Source: Tiliqua scincoides (taxonomy: Eukaryota > Chordata > Lepidosauria > Squamata > Scincidae). From it: 64,000 bases of DNA. The notes below the pieces were generated by a model. It searched no databases. It was not told the origin of the DNA and was given only the letters and a program-made list of their open reading frames with translations. The position numbers were made by a program, and so were the translations under genes. This document shows positions 1 to 12,125 of this stretch, piece by piece. The stretch covers positions 101,316,659-101,380,658 of the forward strand of contig NC_089822.1 in the NCBI RefSeq assembly GCF_035046505.1, in the 5' to 3' direction. Numbering within the stretch: the first letter of the stretch is position 1; each line of letters begins with the position of its first letter.

Positions 1-120
1 TCCTGCCATTCTGTGTGGGAAGTTGTGACAAAAACCACAGAGCTATATCACTCAGAAGCCAGAAGGAACCCCTCTATTCCCATAAAACCTTGCAGACATT
101 AAGGCCCAGCTGGCTAAGTG

Positions 121-640
121 CTGGTGGCAGTGGAAGAATGAGCAGGAGGATCAGCCCTGGGCAACTTGTGGTCCTGGCTCTGGAACACTGAGAGCACCAC
201 AGGGCATATGCCTGTTGGCGGGTCTACCTGGCCGGGCTGACCCCAAAACCTCAGTACTGGTGGAAGTGCCTGACGTTACATCAGGGGACTGTCAGGCCCC
301 AGAAGCACCATGTTGGGGGGTCAGTGCTAGGTTTTGCCCAAGGCTGCCAGCAACCTGGCAATAAGGGATCATGATGATTTCCAAAAGGCTGCCCTGAATT
401 CAAATTCAGATTGGTGTAGGCTTCTGTTGGCCTCTTCCCATCTCACAGCACGTCAAGACTGAGTCATGGATCCTGCTGCTCTAAGGTAGCAGCTCAGCAG
501 CATTTCTTATCAGCAAGTTGATAAGCTGCATCACATTTTGCCAACAACAGAGACTGTGAAAACAATACTACTAAGTAATATTCAGCAATCCAGTTTGCAG
601 TGCAGCACCACTGCGAAGAACTGATCTTGAAAGTCTTCCA
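121..640. repeat. LTR-retrotransposon leader fragment at start of unit A
   Basis: The stretch from about 121 (CTGGTGGCAGTGG) to 530 matches 30546-30990 and, in part, 6738-6952. At 30546 the same sequence directly follows an LTR-like segment, so it is probably the internal leader of an old LTR retrotransposon that became part of the duplicated TAS2R unit. Positions 540-640 match the sequence before the third receptor (about 32010-32080). It is a broken fossil with no coding capacity that I can see. Positions 1-120 are not assigned. Confidence 0.5.
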
Positions 641-814
641 GAATGCTTGCCACTATCTGGAGATTCTTCTGCCCATTTCTTGAAAGGGGGAAAAAAGAAG
701 GGAAAGGAATGGGGCAGAGAGAGCTACCACAATTAAGATGGAGTGAAATTTGCATTTCACCCCACAGTTTCAACACCAAGATTGTAAGTGTGATACAGCA
801 ATTAAACAGCATTA

Positions 815-1302
815 ATGGTGTAATCCTATCCCTCTGCCCCCTATATAACTAGAGTTGCACCAGAGGAGGCTGCTTTACTGCAATCGCAGCCACTGCCAAT
901 GTGCACTGTAGACCTGCTGGTTGGAAGCTGAATCAGCTTCCCACATGCTTGCAGTCCCACGGAGACCCACTGGGGCAGGTAAGGCCACAGAGGGGTTGTA
1001 GAGAGGTAGGGAGGGGTTTGATTGCAGAGAGTGTGGGCAAAACAGGTTGGTCATAGGGCCGGGGAGTAGGGCAGACCAGGCCTGTGAAGGGAGTGGGATC
1101 AGCAAAGACAGTGCTGAATTCTGACCCCCTTCCCAGGACTGATCCGCCTTCATGGGCCGACGCAGACTTGCACCAGCCATATCTCTGGCAAAGGTCCAAG
1201 TTGACTCATAGTGGTAGCTCAGCCTTACTCTGGAGCAAGGGGACAAGTGCCCCCTTACCCTGAAGAGACCTCCAGTAGCTGGGATCAGGTAGGATTGGGC
1301 TG
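815..1302. repeat. MITE-like element before the first TAS2R
   Basis: The left edge TGTAATCCTATCC and right edge GGTAGGATTGGGCTG form approximate inverted repeats like those of the other CAATCCTA-type MITEs here. Part of it (about 1040-1250) is repeated at 32090-32400 before the third receptor, so it predates that duplication. The target duplication is not clear. Confidence 0.45.
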
Positions 1303-1339
1303 TTACAAGGGTATGTGGTTTACATTAAGAGGCTGGGTC

Positions 1340-1794
1340 CTTAGACCAAGGAATATATCTTGAAATTAATTCAGGATATTCTTCATAAAACTTCTTTCCA
1401 GACCACTAAAAAGCAAGAAGGCAACTCTGCTGCTTCTCCAGCTGGCACCCCAGTCGCAGAAAAGATTTCTAGGGGTATTGAGGTGACAAAGGACCCACAG
1501 GATATGATTTAAGGAGGCACTAAACTGAACTCTCTGATGTCCAAGAACGTTGGCAAACAAAAGAAATGCCACATGTTTGGTCACATGGACCTGGATAAGT
1601 CCCAAGCTATAAAGGTACCACTTGCAACAGGATACCTGGCTGTGTCATTAGTAACTGTATCCTCCTGGAATTTGCATTGCTCTCTGTGTTGACATGACCA
1701 TTTAAAGAGCCCCCAAGAGCAGTTTGGAAATCAGATAGAAACCAGGAGTGATTCCACTTGTCCTCTCAAACATTTCTCCTGGAAAGGGACCACG
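1340..1794 (+). promoter_or_regulatory. TAS2R promoter block with octamer and TTTAAA box (gene 1)
   Basis: This block recurs before each array receptor. The octamer ATTTGCAT lies at 1670-1677 and TTTAAA at 1701-1706, about 90 bp before the ATG. ATTTGCAT is the reverse of ATGCAAAT, the POU-family octamer; POU2F3 is needed for sweet, umami and bitter taste cells in mice. The match and spacing are seen; binding is inference. Confidence 0.6.
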
Positions 1795-2721
1795 ATGATT
1801 AGAGGACACACAACTCCATTTGCTCTCGTTCTTCTACTCATTTTAGGAATTGAGTCCATCATTGCCTTTTTGGGAAATGGATTTATCATAGTTGTGAATG
1901 GCCACAGATGGCTCCAAAGCAGGAAGATGCTCCCTTGTGATCTCCTTCTGACCTCTTTAGGCACGACCAGGTTTCTGCTACAATTGGTTGTTCTTGTGTC
2001 CCAACTGCTGTATACCTACTCTCCAGAGTCCATTTGCGGTCATTATTTTAGGGAGAGTTTGTTCTTTGTCTGGGCATATTTCAGCTCAACCAGCATCTGG
2101 TGTGCCACTTGGCTCAGTGTTTTCTACTGCGTGAAAATCACCAGCTTTGCCCACCGCCTCTTCCTGTGGCTCAAGCCAAGGATTGATGTGTTCGTGCCAA
2201 GACTGCTTGGATTGTCACTCACAATTTTCTCTCTTCCTTTTGTTGCAAGTGGTTTTGGAGTGAAAAGGCACTGCAGTTCAACAGGAAACATGAAATGGAA
2301 TACCAGCCAAGGAGAAGATAGCAACAGCTACCAATTTCAGATTTTTATTTCTCTGCAAGCCACTTTCATTGCCATCAATGTCAGCATTTGCTTAACCGCA
2401 TCCATTCTTCTGCTCATCTCTTTGTGGAGACACACCAGGAATCTGAAGAGGAGTGGTGTTTCCACCAAGGATATCAACACTCAGGCCCATATCAGTGTGG
2501 TCAATTCTTTGTTGTCCTTTCTCTTCTTCTACATTCAGTATCTTGTTGCTTTGACAGTTTCCATGAGTTATTCTACCAGACCTGGCATTGTTGAGGAACT
2601 AGGTGTTGATGTTGCGCTGTCTTTGTGTCCTTCGGCACATTCCATAATCTTAATATTGACCAATCCCAAACTGAAAGACGTGTGCATACGAATCCTAAAC
2701 ATCAGGCAAAGAACTTCATAA
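1795..2721 (+). CDS. TAS2R41-like: Bitter taste receptor, TAS2R41-like (gene 1)
   Basis: This intronless 308-aa seven-transmembrane G-protein-coupled receptor would detect bitter compounds at the plasma membrane of taste cells. TM1 is about residues 9-33 with GNGFI (N28). TM2 is about 47-72 with the family arginine in TTRFLLQ. TM3 ends in WLSVFYCVKI (107-115) and runs into FLWLKPRI. TM5-ICL3 carries WRHTRNLKRSG and TQAH, and TM7 ends HSIILILTNPKLK. The second extracellular loop has the family N-glycosylation sequon NTS at 169. Resemblance to human TAS2R41 (NGFI..V.G..WL, SLG.(S/T)RF.LQLV, RRHT..TQAH) and the nearby EPHA1 exon suggest the TAS2R41/60 group. The ATG at 1795 aligns with the starts of the paralogues. 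The frame is open with no missing hallmark residue. Confidence 0.93.
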   Translation: MIRGHTTPFALVLLLILGIESIIAFLGNGFIIVVNGHRWLQSRKMLPCDLLLTSLGTTRFLLQLVVLVSQLLYTYSPESICGHYFRESLFFVWAYFSSTSIWCATWLSVFYCVKITSFAHRLFLWLKPRIDVFVPRLLGLSLTIFSLPFVASGFGVKRHCSSTGNMKWNTSQGEDSNSYQFQIFISLQATFIAINVSICLTASILLLISLWRHTRNLKRSGVSTKDINTQAHISVVNSLLSFLFFYIQYLVALTVSMSYSTRPGIVEELGVDVALSLCPSAHSIILILTNPKLKDVCIRILNIRQRTS

Positions 2722-3480
2722 AGAGGACAGCATAATCACTTCTCCATCTTTCTCTTTTGTCCATCCCTTCCTGTTTGACATTTTGAACTCCCCATAAACT
2801 CCTTTGCAGATTCAGCAGCCGAAAAAGCTGCTAGCAAGTAGCCTTTGCTTATTACTCCATTACTAGCAAACACACCTCTATGTGTTTTGGGGTTCTTCTT
2901 CCTCTCTGGGATAGCTACCCCTACTCCAGGATTGGCAAGCATTTGCCAGCTGGGTAGCAAGCTTGTCTGTCTACATCCAAGGTGGGTGGAATGGAGTGGC
3001 CAGGTGGGTTCCACTTGTCCAGTCAGGTAATTTGATGACATCAGCTACAAAGTGACTGAAGTCCAAGCACCAAAGAAACTCATAGTTCTCTGCCAAATCC
3101 TGAATCACCCATTTGTTGGGAGCTCAGAGAGAAGCTCAGAGAGTGCAAGGACCAGAAATTCCTTGGACAAATATAATTAGCTTGCAAATTGGTATTGTTT
3201 CTAGCTAGACTGTGGTCAGGGAATGTATTTCTCTGTTCTACTCCATCTAACCAATTTGCAACTTCACAGTTTAGTGCCACTGTGTTGGGTATGTGTGGGC
3301 TGAATTTTTTGAGTAGCATCCCAGCTCCATCTGCTGGTTACTGTATACATTTGATCAATAGATTACTCTATGTTTTCCAGCCAAGTTCAGGCATTTTCCA
3401 TCAACCTTATTGTAATTTCTACTACCCCCTTCATTCACCAGATTGTTAAATTCCTTTCATAAAGACAAAATAAACAAAAT
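2722..3480 (+). other. Conserved 3' flank of TAS2R gene 1
   Basis: This sequence is repeated after the other receptors (14028-14830, 33609-34440, 38212-38900 and 40763-40930 plus 41593-41700). Landmarks are TTCTTCCTCTCTGGGATAGC, TTCTAGCTAGACTGTGGTCA and CCATCTGCTGG. AATAAA at 3469-3474 sits in a segment kept in several copies and may be the polyadenylation signal. No reading frame in it is conserved. Confidence 0.55.
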
Positions 3481-3712
3481 ACATGTTGACCCTTTGTCTG
3501 TGTAGTCTCTGTAGCTTGGGATGGTCACCAAGGATACATATTTCCCATTTCATTCCCCAGATCACTACATCTTGTGACAAGGAATTAGACTACTTCTTTA
3601 TTACAGTATTTTATATACCACCTTTCTTGTAGACTCAAGAAGATTGACATAGGTAGACCATAAACCCCATTTTTTTCAAATGGGATTTTTACATGTGCTA
3701 TTCTGTGACAGA

Positions 3713-3913
3713 GGGTGCAATCCTAACCGCTTATGTCAGTGCTTTCCAGCACTGGCATAGCAGTGCCAATGGGACATGTGCTGCATCCTGCAGTTGGGTG
3801 TCACTCACGGAGGCCTCCTCAAAGTAAGGGAATGTTTGTTCCCTTCCCTCAGAGTTGCATTGCCCTTATGTCAGTGCTGGAAAGCACTGACATAAGGGGT
3901 TAGGATTGCACCC
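3713..3913. mobile_element. 201-bp MITE, PIF/Harbinger-like, TSD AGA
   Basis: The ends GGGTGCAATCCTAAC and GTTAGGATTGCACCC are perfect inverted repeats, flanked by AGA at 3710-3712 and 3914-3916. The sister copy near 16555 reads GACAGAAGC without the element, so ends and the 3-bp duplication are fixed by an empty site. There is no coding capacity. Confidence 0.85.
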
Positions 3914-4108
3914 AGAAGCATATAGAACCCTCCATTTCTCCAAATGTTTCCCTTCATAGTGTGATTGTTGTGCTGCTTGAGCTGCGTTAAGAAGTATATC
4001 CTATTGTCCATCATACATCTCCTTCCAATCAGTTTCACTGAGTGACCCATGATTCTAGTATTTTGAGAGGAAAAAAATTATCTGTGCACTATGTATCATT
4101 TTATAACC

Positions 4109-4622
4109 TCAATCCTAATGGATTTACAACAGCAGAACAACAGTTCTGCTGTTGTAAATGGTCATACAGCACCATGGGCAGTGCTGCCTGCTGACAGGCA
4201 TTCTGGAACCACCGCCATAAATGGCAGCAGTGTCAGAGGCCGGTTGCCACTACCAGCGACCTCTCACAGTGAAAGTAAGCCAGCGATGAGGGCAGGGATG
4301 GGTGGAACAGGGCAGGAAGGGAACAGGGGTGTGTCTGGGTGGAGAGGAGGTGGGCAGGAGACAGAATGGGGAGGGAGGAGTGGATCCTGACAGCACCAGC
4401 TTGCATCAGGATCCTAACCCTGTTCCCTCTCCGTTCCTGTGCAAAAGAGCTGGTGCAGATCTGAGGAGACCCACTGGGGTAGCAGACACTTATGATAAAG
4501 GAACAAAAGTTCTCTTATCTCTAGGAAGGCTCCAGAGCTTCCCCCCCCCTGCTACCCAACACAGTACATGCTCCATTGGCATGACAGCAGCAGGGAGGGG
4601 GATTTAGTTAGGATTGGACTGT
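4109..4622. repeat. MITE-like element with internal hairpin
   Basis: The edges CAATCCTAATGG and TTAGTTAGGATTGGACTG are approximate inverted repeats. Near the left end, 4131-4165 is a near-perfect palindrome with arms TTACAACAGCAGAAC. Related sequence occurs at 12540-12840, 18300-18830, 31570-31870 and 34740-34800. Confidence 0.5.
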
Positions 4623-5164
4623 AAATCTCAATCATGTTTCCCTTTATGTTGTAAACTTTACAACATAGACCCAAATGTTGCAGATGAAGGTGGTTCAGCT
4701 GTCTGAAAATATTGGGTGCCCTCTTTTGCACTGTTCCAGCCCTAAAATTAGTCTTTTCCTAGATGGTGACCCGAATGGAATATGGTATTCCAAATATGTC
4801 CGTATCATAGGTTTGAATGGGAACTGTCATGTCGGCCACTGGGGCAGCCACTTCCTCCCAGGGTACTTCCTCCCAGCCACTTCCTCCCAGGACAGCTGGC
4901 CTTCCCCAGGACCCAGCAGAAGTTCCACAGGCAGGAAGCTGATGCCGAACACACTATTTCCTCAGTTACCTTACTGAAGGTAATTTCATTCAAAGGACAG
5001 TGTAGCAGCAGGTTTGAAAGCTTATGGCAATATTTTGTACTTCTACTACTAAACTGCCTTGTAAATAGTCCTTCCCAAATATGTATTCTTTTGATGCTTC
5101 CGCCTTATTCCTGGTGCTATTGGTGTACCTCATTACTAACTGTTAACGGTTAGTATTGGATTGG

Positions 5165-5345
5165 ATAGCACAATCCTATCCAACTTTCTAGCACCAGTGC
5201 AAGAGCAATGCAGCCCCAAGTTGAAGGAACCAATGTTCCCATATCTTGAGGAGGCCTCTGTTAATGCCCGTCCACCACATGATGCAGTGCACACCACATT
5301 GGCACCACTGCAGAAGCACTGGAAAACTGGATAGGATTGGGCCCA
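5165..5345. mobile_element. ~180-bp MITE
   Basis: The ends CACAATCCTATCC and GGATAGGATTGGGCCC are inverted repeats. The body matches 55224-55402 throughout. It belongs to the 3-bp-TSD MITE group, although its own duplication is not clear. Confidence 0.7.
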
Positions 5346-5606
5346 AAGTCAATCAGATTAGCAAGGCCAAAAACTTGGGGGGCAGGGGAGGAGTGAAACA
5401 AGAATGTACACCTTCTTAGACAGAGCTGTGCTGTTTAATAGCTGAATTCCCTAGTTTCCAAATTTGATTGTCATTGAGAATCAGTTTGAGGGAATGTAAT
5501 CCCAGCTACATAATTATCCCAATACCAGATAAAGGGAGCAAGAATCGTGTCAGGGTCGGGCAGGTTGAGCTCCGGCAGAGGGCCTATCACAAGAAGAGGT
5601 TAAATA

Positions 5607-5790
5607 AGAACATAAGAACATAAGAACAGCCCCACTGGATCAGGCCATAGGCCCATCTAGTCCAGCTTCCTGTATCTCACAGCGGCCCACCAAATGCCCC
5701 AGGGAGCACACCAGATAACAAGAGACCTCATCCTGGTGCTCTCCCCTACATCTGGCATTCTGACTTAACCCATTCCTAAATGCCGTCTCC
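5607..5790 (-). mobile_element. CR1 LINE 3' end
   Basis: It holds the characteristic squamate CR1 3' tail: on the plus strand, repeated AACATAAG, then CCCACTGGATCAGGCC and CATCTAGTCCAGC. The copy is severely 5'-truncated. Confidence 0.85.
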
Positions 5791-5819
5791 TTTTCTATTT
5801 GTGTGAAGTCAGAACTCAA

Positions 5820-6737
5820 CAGAGATGGGAAAACCTAGCGTGGCTTGAGTCGAGTCTAGAGTCATTGCCCCCCACGACTCGACTTGAAAAGAGGCATAAC
5901 GGAGGCACTTTCTGAATCTCTGAGTCACCCTTTAGTGATTCTAATGGACTCGAGTTGAGAAGTCTCCCCCTTTAAAAAGCCAGCCGTGGAAAAAATGGGG
6001 CTGCTGCTGGGCTCTGTGTGTAGGAGTTCACTTTAAAGACTCCCCTGCTGCCCTGTCCCATCTGTAAACAGGGCAGGAGGGGTGGGAGGGACTGAGAGAG
6101 AGCGGAGACAGAAGTGGTAAGATGGAGGAGGGTCACGTGCAGCAGCTGTGAGGCTCACCAGGTCAACCTGATCCTTGGCAGCTCTACTCAGAAGTAATCC
6201 CACTTCAGTCAGTCATTCGATGAGGCTCCCTCCTCCCAACCAGCCATGCCATGCAAAGCGTGATCACTATGAATTCCCTTCCCCCCTTCCCTGCCTCCTC
6301 TCTCTCCCTGGGCTTTTCAAGCCAATCATAAGGCAAGAACTCCCTTGGTGCCTCTTGCCCTCCCCTCAGCCAATGAAAATATCAGAATGCCCATCCTTTG
6401 TCCAATGATCATCCGTTCCTTCGTTCCTATCACAGACAGGAAAAGAGCTGCCTCCCCTCATTCATTGCAACATTAACCCTTTCCTGCCTCCTGGCTGGAA
6501 CCTCCCTGCTGCTTGCCCTGTCGGAATGCTGGCCCCATGAGGTTTTTTGCACAGTGAAAACAGTAACCAAGCACACCAAGACACAGATAGACTCGAGTCA
6601 GGGGGGCCCGAGTCAGGGGAGTCCTGACTTGAGACTTTTTCAGAGTCTTCCACGCACGACTCACAAGATGCCAAGTCACCCAAAATCACACATTTTCCAA
6701 TTTGAGTCCGAGTCACTGATTCAAGTTCTCAACCCTG
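5820..6737. mobile_element. hAT-like element rich in GACTCGAGTC motifs
   Basis: It begins CAGAGATGGGAA and ends in the reverse of CCAGGGTTGAGAA, flanked by GAACTCAA (5812-5819) and GAAATCAA (6738-6745), a 7-of-8 target duplication. GACTCGAGTC-type motifs concentrate in both end regions. A relative lies at about 48290-48567. No transposase frame is seen. Confidence 0.65.
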
Positions 6738-6952
6738 GAAATCAAACCACAGAGTTTAAGAGTGCTAGACTTTGCCCAAGGGGCCAGCAATCTGGCAATG
6801 AAAGGGATTGTGATGGTTTCCAAAAGGATCTCCGGAATTTGAAGATGTTCAAATTCAGGTTCATACAGGCTTCAGTTGGCCTCTTCCTGTCCCACAGCAT
6901 ATCAATATTGTGTCATGGATCCTGCTGTTCTGTGGCAGCAGCTCAGCAGCAT
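6738..6952. repeat. LTR-retrotransposon leader fragment, unit B
   Basis: It matches 330-500 and 30760-30965, including TTTCCAAAAGG and CATGGATCCTGCTG. It is a fossil piece shared by three units. Its last 79 bp are repeated at 12330-12408 on the far side of the L1. Confidence 0.5.
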
Positions 6953-7052
6953 TTTTTTTTTTTTTTGGTTAACTTATTTATTATTTTCATTTCATTGTTG
7001 ATCTAACACAAAATTTTATAAGACTTCCACTTACTTCTACTACAGGCTTACA

Positions 7053-7635
7053 TCTCTTGTTGGCAACCTTCAGTCTCGGAAGACTATGGTATCGCGCTCT
7101 GGATGGTGGTTCTGGCACAGCGTCTAGTGTGGCTGAAAAGGCCAATCCAGGAGTGACAATCCCTTCCACACTGGGAGCAACTGCAGTCTGTCCCTGGTTT
7201 GTCTCCCTGGCTATGGGCCTTCCTTCTTTGCCTCTTTGTCTCTTCAAACTGGGAGAGGCCATGCTGCACAGCCTGCCTCCAAGCAGGCCGCTCAGAGGCC
7301 AGGGTTTCCTACCTGTTGAGGTCCACTCCTAAGGCCTTCAGATCCCTCTTGCAGATGTCCTTGTATCACAGCTGTGGTCTACCTGTAGGGTGCTTTCCTT
7401 GCACCAGTTCTCCATAGAGGAGATCCTTTGGGATCCGGCCATCATCCATTCTCACAACATGACTGAGCCAACGCAGGCGTCTCTGTTTCAGCAGTGCATA
7501 TATGCTAGGGATTCCAGCTCGTTCCAGGACTGTGTTGTTTGGAACTTTGTCCTGCCAGGTGATGCTGAGGATGTGTCGGAGGCAGTGCATGTGGAATGTG
7601 TTCAGTTTCCTCTCCTGTTGTGAGCGAAGAGTCCA
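7053..7635 (-). mobile_element. LINE-Z 3' end, 5'-truncated, TSD ACAGGCTTACA
   Basis: Perfect 11-bp direct repeats ACAGGCTTACA lie at 7042-7052 and 7636-7646. The body is the last ~580 bp of the LINE-Z sequence also seen at 11545-12125. It encodes the end of ORF2 on the minus strand, including LRWLSHVVRMDDGRIPKDLL. It inserted into the 3' UTR of the L1. Confidence 0.9.
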
Positions 7636-10276
7636 ACAGGCTTACAAACATAAATAATAATAATAATAGCTATACAATATTTGATACAATAAAAATTAAA
7701 CTAAATATTAGATCTCTTTTATATCTATCTCTTCTATTCAGTCTCCAAACCCACAGGTATATAATTCATTACAATCTAAGCTCTGCAGGAAAATCACAAA
7801 TGGCTTCCACTCAGTCAAAAATGAATCTATTTTCTTTTCTCTAATTAAAGATGTCAACTCTGCCATCTCCACCAGCTCCAGCATCTTCGCCAGCCAATCT
7901 TCTATTGTTGGTATACTGGAGCACTTCCATTTCTGTGCATAAAGTATCCTTGCTGCTGTTATCATGTACAGTGATAATACACCATGTTCTCGTTCCAATT
8001 GGTTGTCCATCAAACCCAACATGAAAAACTCTGGCTTCCACTGTATATTAATCTTTAAAATTTTCTGAATCTGTGAATGAATTTGTGTCCAAAATTTTTT
8101 TGCAAATTTGCAGGACCACCACATATGAAAAAATGATCCCTCCTGGTATTCACATTTCCAACAACATCCCGTTGTATTATAAATGTTAGCCAATTTCATG
8201 GGGGACAAATAACAACAGTACATCAACTTATAGAAATTTTCTTTAAGATTAATATTTAAAGTAAACTTCAAACCTCTTGTCCACAAACCCATCCGCTGAT
8301 CCACTGAAATATTGTAACCAAAATTCTGAGCCCATTTTATCATGCAGTCTTTTACTTGTTCTTCTTCCATTTCAAGTTTTAATAAGAGTTCATAAATTTT
8401 AGCGATAATTTGTTTATCGTTTAAACTTAATTCCCTTTCAAATTCTGATTTGTGTTGTTCAATACCAAAGGTTCTTTTGTTTATTCTAAATCTTTCCTGA
8501 ATTTGCAAGTAATGAAACCACTGACACACATATCCTTCATCTAATATTTCCTCCCTTGATTTTAGCATACATTCTCCCTGAGAAAATTTTAACACATCCC
8601 GATAAGTCAACCAATTATGTGCAGTTATCATTTCTTTTCTATGCAAAACTTCTTGTGGTGATAACCACAATGGAGTTTTTGGGCAAAATCTAACTTTATA
8701 TTTATTCCAAATTCTCAAAATGACATGCCTAACAGAGTGGTTATTAAACTCTGCATTAATCTTAGGTTTGTCATACCATATATACCCATGCCAGGCAAAC
8801 CTCAAACCATGTCCTTCTAATTCCAGTAATCTTCTGTTTCTCAATGTTACCTATTCCTTCATCCAAGTTAGACAACAAGCAGCAAAATATAATTTTAAAT
8901 CAGGTAATCCCAACCCTCCTCTTTCTTTAGCATCCTGTATAATTTTATATCTAACTCATGGCTTTTTCCCTTGCCAGACAAATTTGGATAAATCTTTTTG
9001 CCATTGTTTAAATGGTATATCATATGTTAAAACAGGAATTGTCTGGAACAAGAATAGCATTCTTGGTAGAACATTCATCTTAATTGTTGCTATTCTTCCC
9101 ATAACAGAGAGTTGAACTTTATCCCATCTTTCTAAATCTTTTTTTATTTCACTCCATAGCCTAAAATAATTATTTTGGAACAGCCTACAATTCTTGTTTG
9201 TCAAAATGATGCCCAAATACTTTACCTTCTTTTCAATCTTAAAACCTGTTTTATTTGACAATTTTAATTGATCTTGTATTGGCATATTTTTAGTTAAGAT
9301 TTTAGTTTTCTCATTATGAATCCTAAATCTGGCAACTTCTCCAAATTCCTTAAATTTAGCCATTAAAATGTCAATCCCTTTTATTGGGTCTTCCAGTATC
9401 AACACCAAGTCATCTGCAAATGCTCTCAACTTATACTCTTCTTTCTTAATCTTTATACCCTGAATCCTATTATCTTGTCTTATATCCCCATTCAATATTT
9501 CCAGGGCAAGAATAAACAACAAAGGTGATAGTGGACAACCTTGTCTTGTGCGTCTGTATTTTACATGGTTTTGTCAAATCCCCATTAACTATTATCTGAG
9601 CTGTTTGGTACTATAAATTGATTTCACCCATTTTATAACATTTTCTCCAGAGCCCATAGCTTCCAAAACTTTAAAAATGAAAAACCAATTCAGATTGTTA
9701 AAGGCTTTCTGTGCATCTAAGAATATCAATGCTGCCTGCTTCTCATTATGTTTCCTCATATATTCCAGTGTATCTTACACAACTCTAACATTGTCTCTCA
9801 ATTGTCTTTTTGGTAAGAATCCACTTTGATCTTCATGAACAATGTCTTGCAAAACTATCTTAAATCTTTCAGCTAATATTGTTGTAAACAGCTTATAATC
9901 ATTATTTAATCATGATATTGGTCTATAATTTTGTGGTAGAGTTGGATCTTGACCTTCCTTAGGTATTAATGTTATATTTGCGTTTCTCCAAGTTTCGGGC
10001 ATCTGTCCTCCATTTAAAATGGAATTCATCCTGCAAAGGATATAAGAGCTCTTTCTCGAAAGTCTTGTAGTATATGCTCAGGAGTCCATCTGGGCCTGGT
10101 ACATTCCCTAATTTAATCTTTTTTATAGCTTCTTCCAATTCCTTTATTATTGTTATTGGACCGTTCATGATTTGCCCATGCTCTTGTGATATCCTAGGTA
10201 ACTTGCTTCCCAATGTATTCATCTATTTTTTCAGAAGGTACCTCATGTCCTTTATATAAATTTGAGTAATAATGTT

Positions 10277-12125
10277 CCAGAGAAAATGTAGTCACCGAAG
10301 AAGTGCTGAACAACATTGAGTGCCTGCCTTTGCTGGAGGAGCTTGATAGTGAACCAACCCTAGAAGAACTTCACGTGGCCCTGGACTCCCTTGCCTTTGG
10401 CAAGGCACCTGGAAAAGACAGCATCCCTGCTGAAGTCCTAAAGTGCTGCAAAGAGATCATCACTACTGAGCTGCAAGAAATCCTCTGTCTCTGCTGGAGA
10501 GAAGGTGAAGTACCTCAAGACATGAGGGATGCAAACATCATCACGCTGTACAAGAACAAAGGTGACAGGGGTGACTGCAACAACTACCATGGTATCTCTC
10601 TCCTTAGCGTTGTAGGAAAGTTGTTTGCCCGAGTTGCACTAAAGAGGCTCCAGGTACTTGCAGAGAGCGTTTATCCAGAATCACAGTGCGGATTCCGAGC
10701 CAGCAGGTCCACCACTGATAATGGTATTCTCCCCTAGACAACTGCAGGAGAAATGCAGGGAACAACAACAGCCACTCTTTATAGCCTTCATAGATCTCAC
10801 AAAGGCTTTCGACCTGGTCAGCAGGGACGGCCTCTTCAAGATTCTCCCCAAGATCGGATGTCCACCCAGGCTCCTCAGCATCATCAGATCCTTCCACAAG
10901 GACATGAAGGACACTGTTGTCTTCGATGGCTCCACATCAGACCCCCTTTGACATCTGAAGTGGCGTGAAGCAGGGCTGTGTTCTTGCACCAACCTTGTTT
11001 GGGATTTTCTTCGCTGTCCTGCTGAAGCAGGCCTTTGGAACTGCAACAGAAGGCATCTATCTCCGGACCAGATCAGACGGAAAGCTCTTCAACCTCTCCA
11101 GACTGAGAGCAAAGTCCAAAGTCCAGCTGAAATGTCTGCGTGACTTCCTCTTTGCCGACGATGCAGCTGTCACTACCCACTCTGCCAAAGATCTCCAGCA
11201 GCTCATGGATCATTTTAGCAAGGCCTGCCAAGATTTTGGACTAACGATCAGCCTAAAGAAAACACAGGTCATGGTTCAGGATGTGGACTCACCTCCCTGC
11301 ATTACAATCTCTGCGCATGAACTGGAGGTTGTCCATGACTTTGTGTACCTTGGCTCAACGATCCCTCCGACACTCTTTCTCTGGATACTGAGCTAAACAA
11401 ACGCATCGGTAAAGCAGCTACCACGTTTTCCAGACTCACAAAGAGACTCTGGTCCAACAAGAAGCTGACAGAACATACCAAGATCCAGGTCTACAGAGCT
11501 TGCGTCCTGAGTACACTTCTGTACTGCAGCGAGTCATGGACTCTCCGCTCACAACAGGAGAGGAAACTGAACGCTTTCCACATGCGCTGCCTCCGGCACA
11601 TTCTTGGCATCATCTGGCAGGACAAAGTTCCTAACAACACAGTCCTGGAACGTGCTGGAATCCCTAGCATGTATGCACTGCTGAAACAGAGACACCTGCG
11701 TTGGCTCGGTCATGTTGTGAGAATGGATAATGGCCGGATCCCAAAGGATCTCCTCTATGGAGAACTCGTGCAAGGAAAGCGCCCTACAGGTAGACCACAG
11801 CTGCAATACAAGGACATCTGCAAGGCCTTAGGGATGGACCTCAACAAGTGGGAAACCCTGGCCTCTGAGTGGTCTGCTTGGAGGCAGGCTGTGCAGCATG
11901 GCCTTTCCCAGTTTGAAGAGACACTTTGCCAGCAGTCTGAGGCAAAGAGGCAAAGAAGGAAGGCCCATAGCCAGGGAGACAGACCAGGGACAGACTGCAC
12001 TTGCTCCCAGTGTGGAAGGGATTGTCACTCCTGGACTGGCCTTTTCAGCCACACTAGACGCTGTGCCAGAACCACCTTTCAGAGCGCGATACCACAGTCT
12101 TTCAAGACTGAAGGTTGCCAATACA
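10277..12125 (+). mobile_element. LINE-Z, 5'-truncated 1.85-kb copy, TSD AATAATGTT
   Basis: Nine-bp repeats AATAATGTT lie at 10268-10276 and 12126-12134. It encodes the reverse transcriptase of an APE-type LINE in pieces: SGKAPGKDSIPAEVL-like start (10303-10737), FIDLTKAFDLVSRDGLF, GCVLAPTLFGIFF and FADDA (10965-11396), then a C-terminal part with a Cys/His knuckle CSQCGRDCHS (11582-12130). Frameshifts separate the pieces, so this copy is dead. The overall order resembles RTE-group LINEs; the exact clade is not settled. Confidence 0.88.

Larger units (their letters stand above)
3500..5150 (-). repeat. Old CR1 LINE 3' fragment with MITE insertions
   Basis: Matching minus-strand CR1-like sequence occurs at 16450-16760, 34440-34740 and 41690-42420, always in the 3' flank of a TAS2R unit. 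The CR1 insertion therefore predates the receptor duplications. It is interrupted here by MITEs at 3713-3913 and about 4109-4622. Confidence 0.55.

Noticed and set aside
4131-4165. tRNA-like or regulatory stem
   Set aside because: The palindrome lacks tRNA arms and conserved box sequences and recurs only as part of a MITE. No tRNA or rRNA gene was found in the window.
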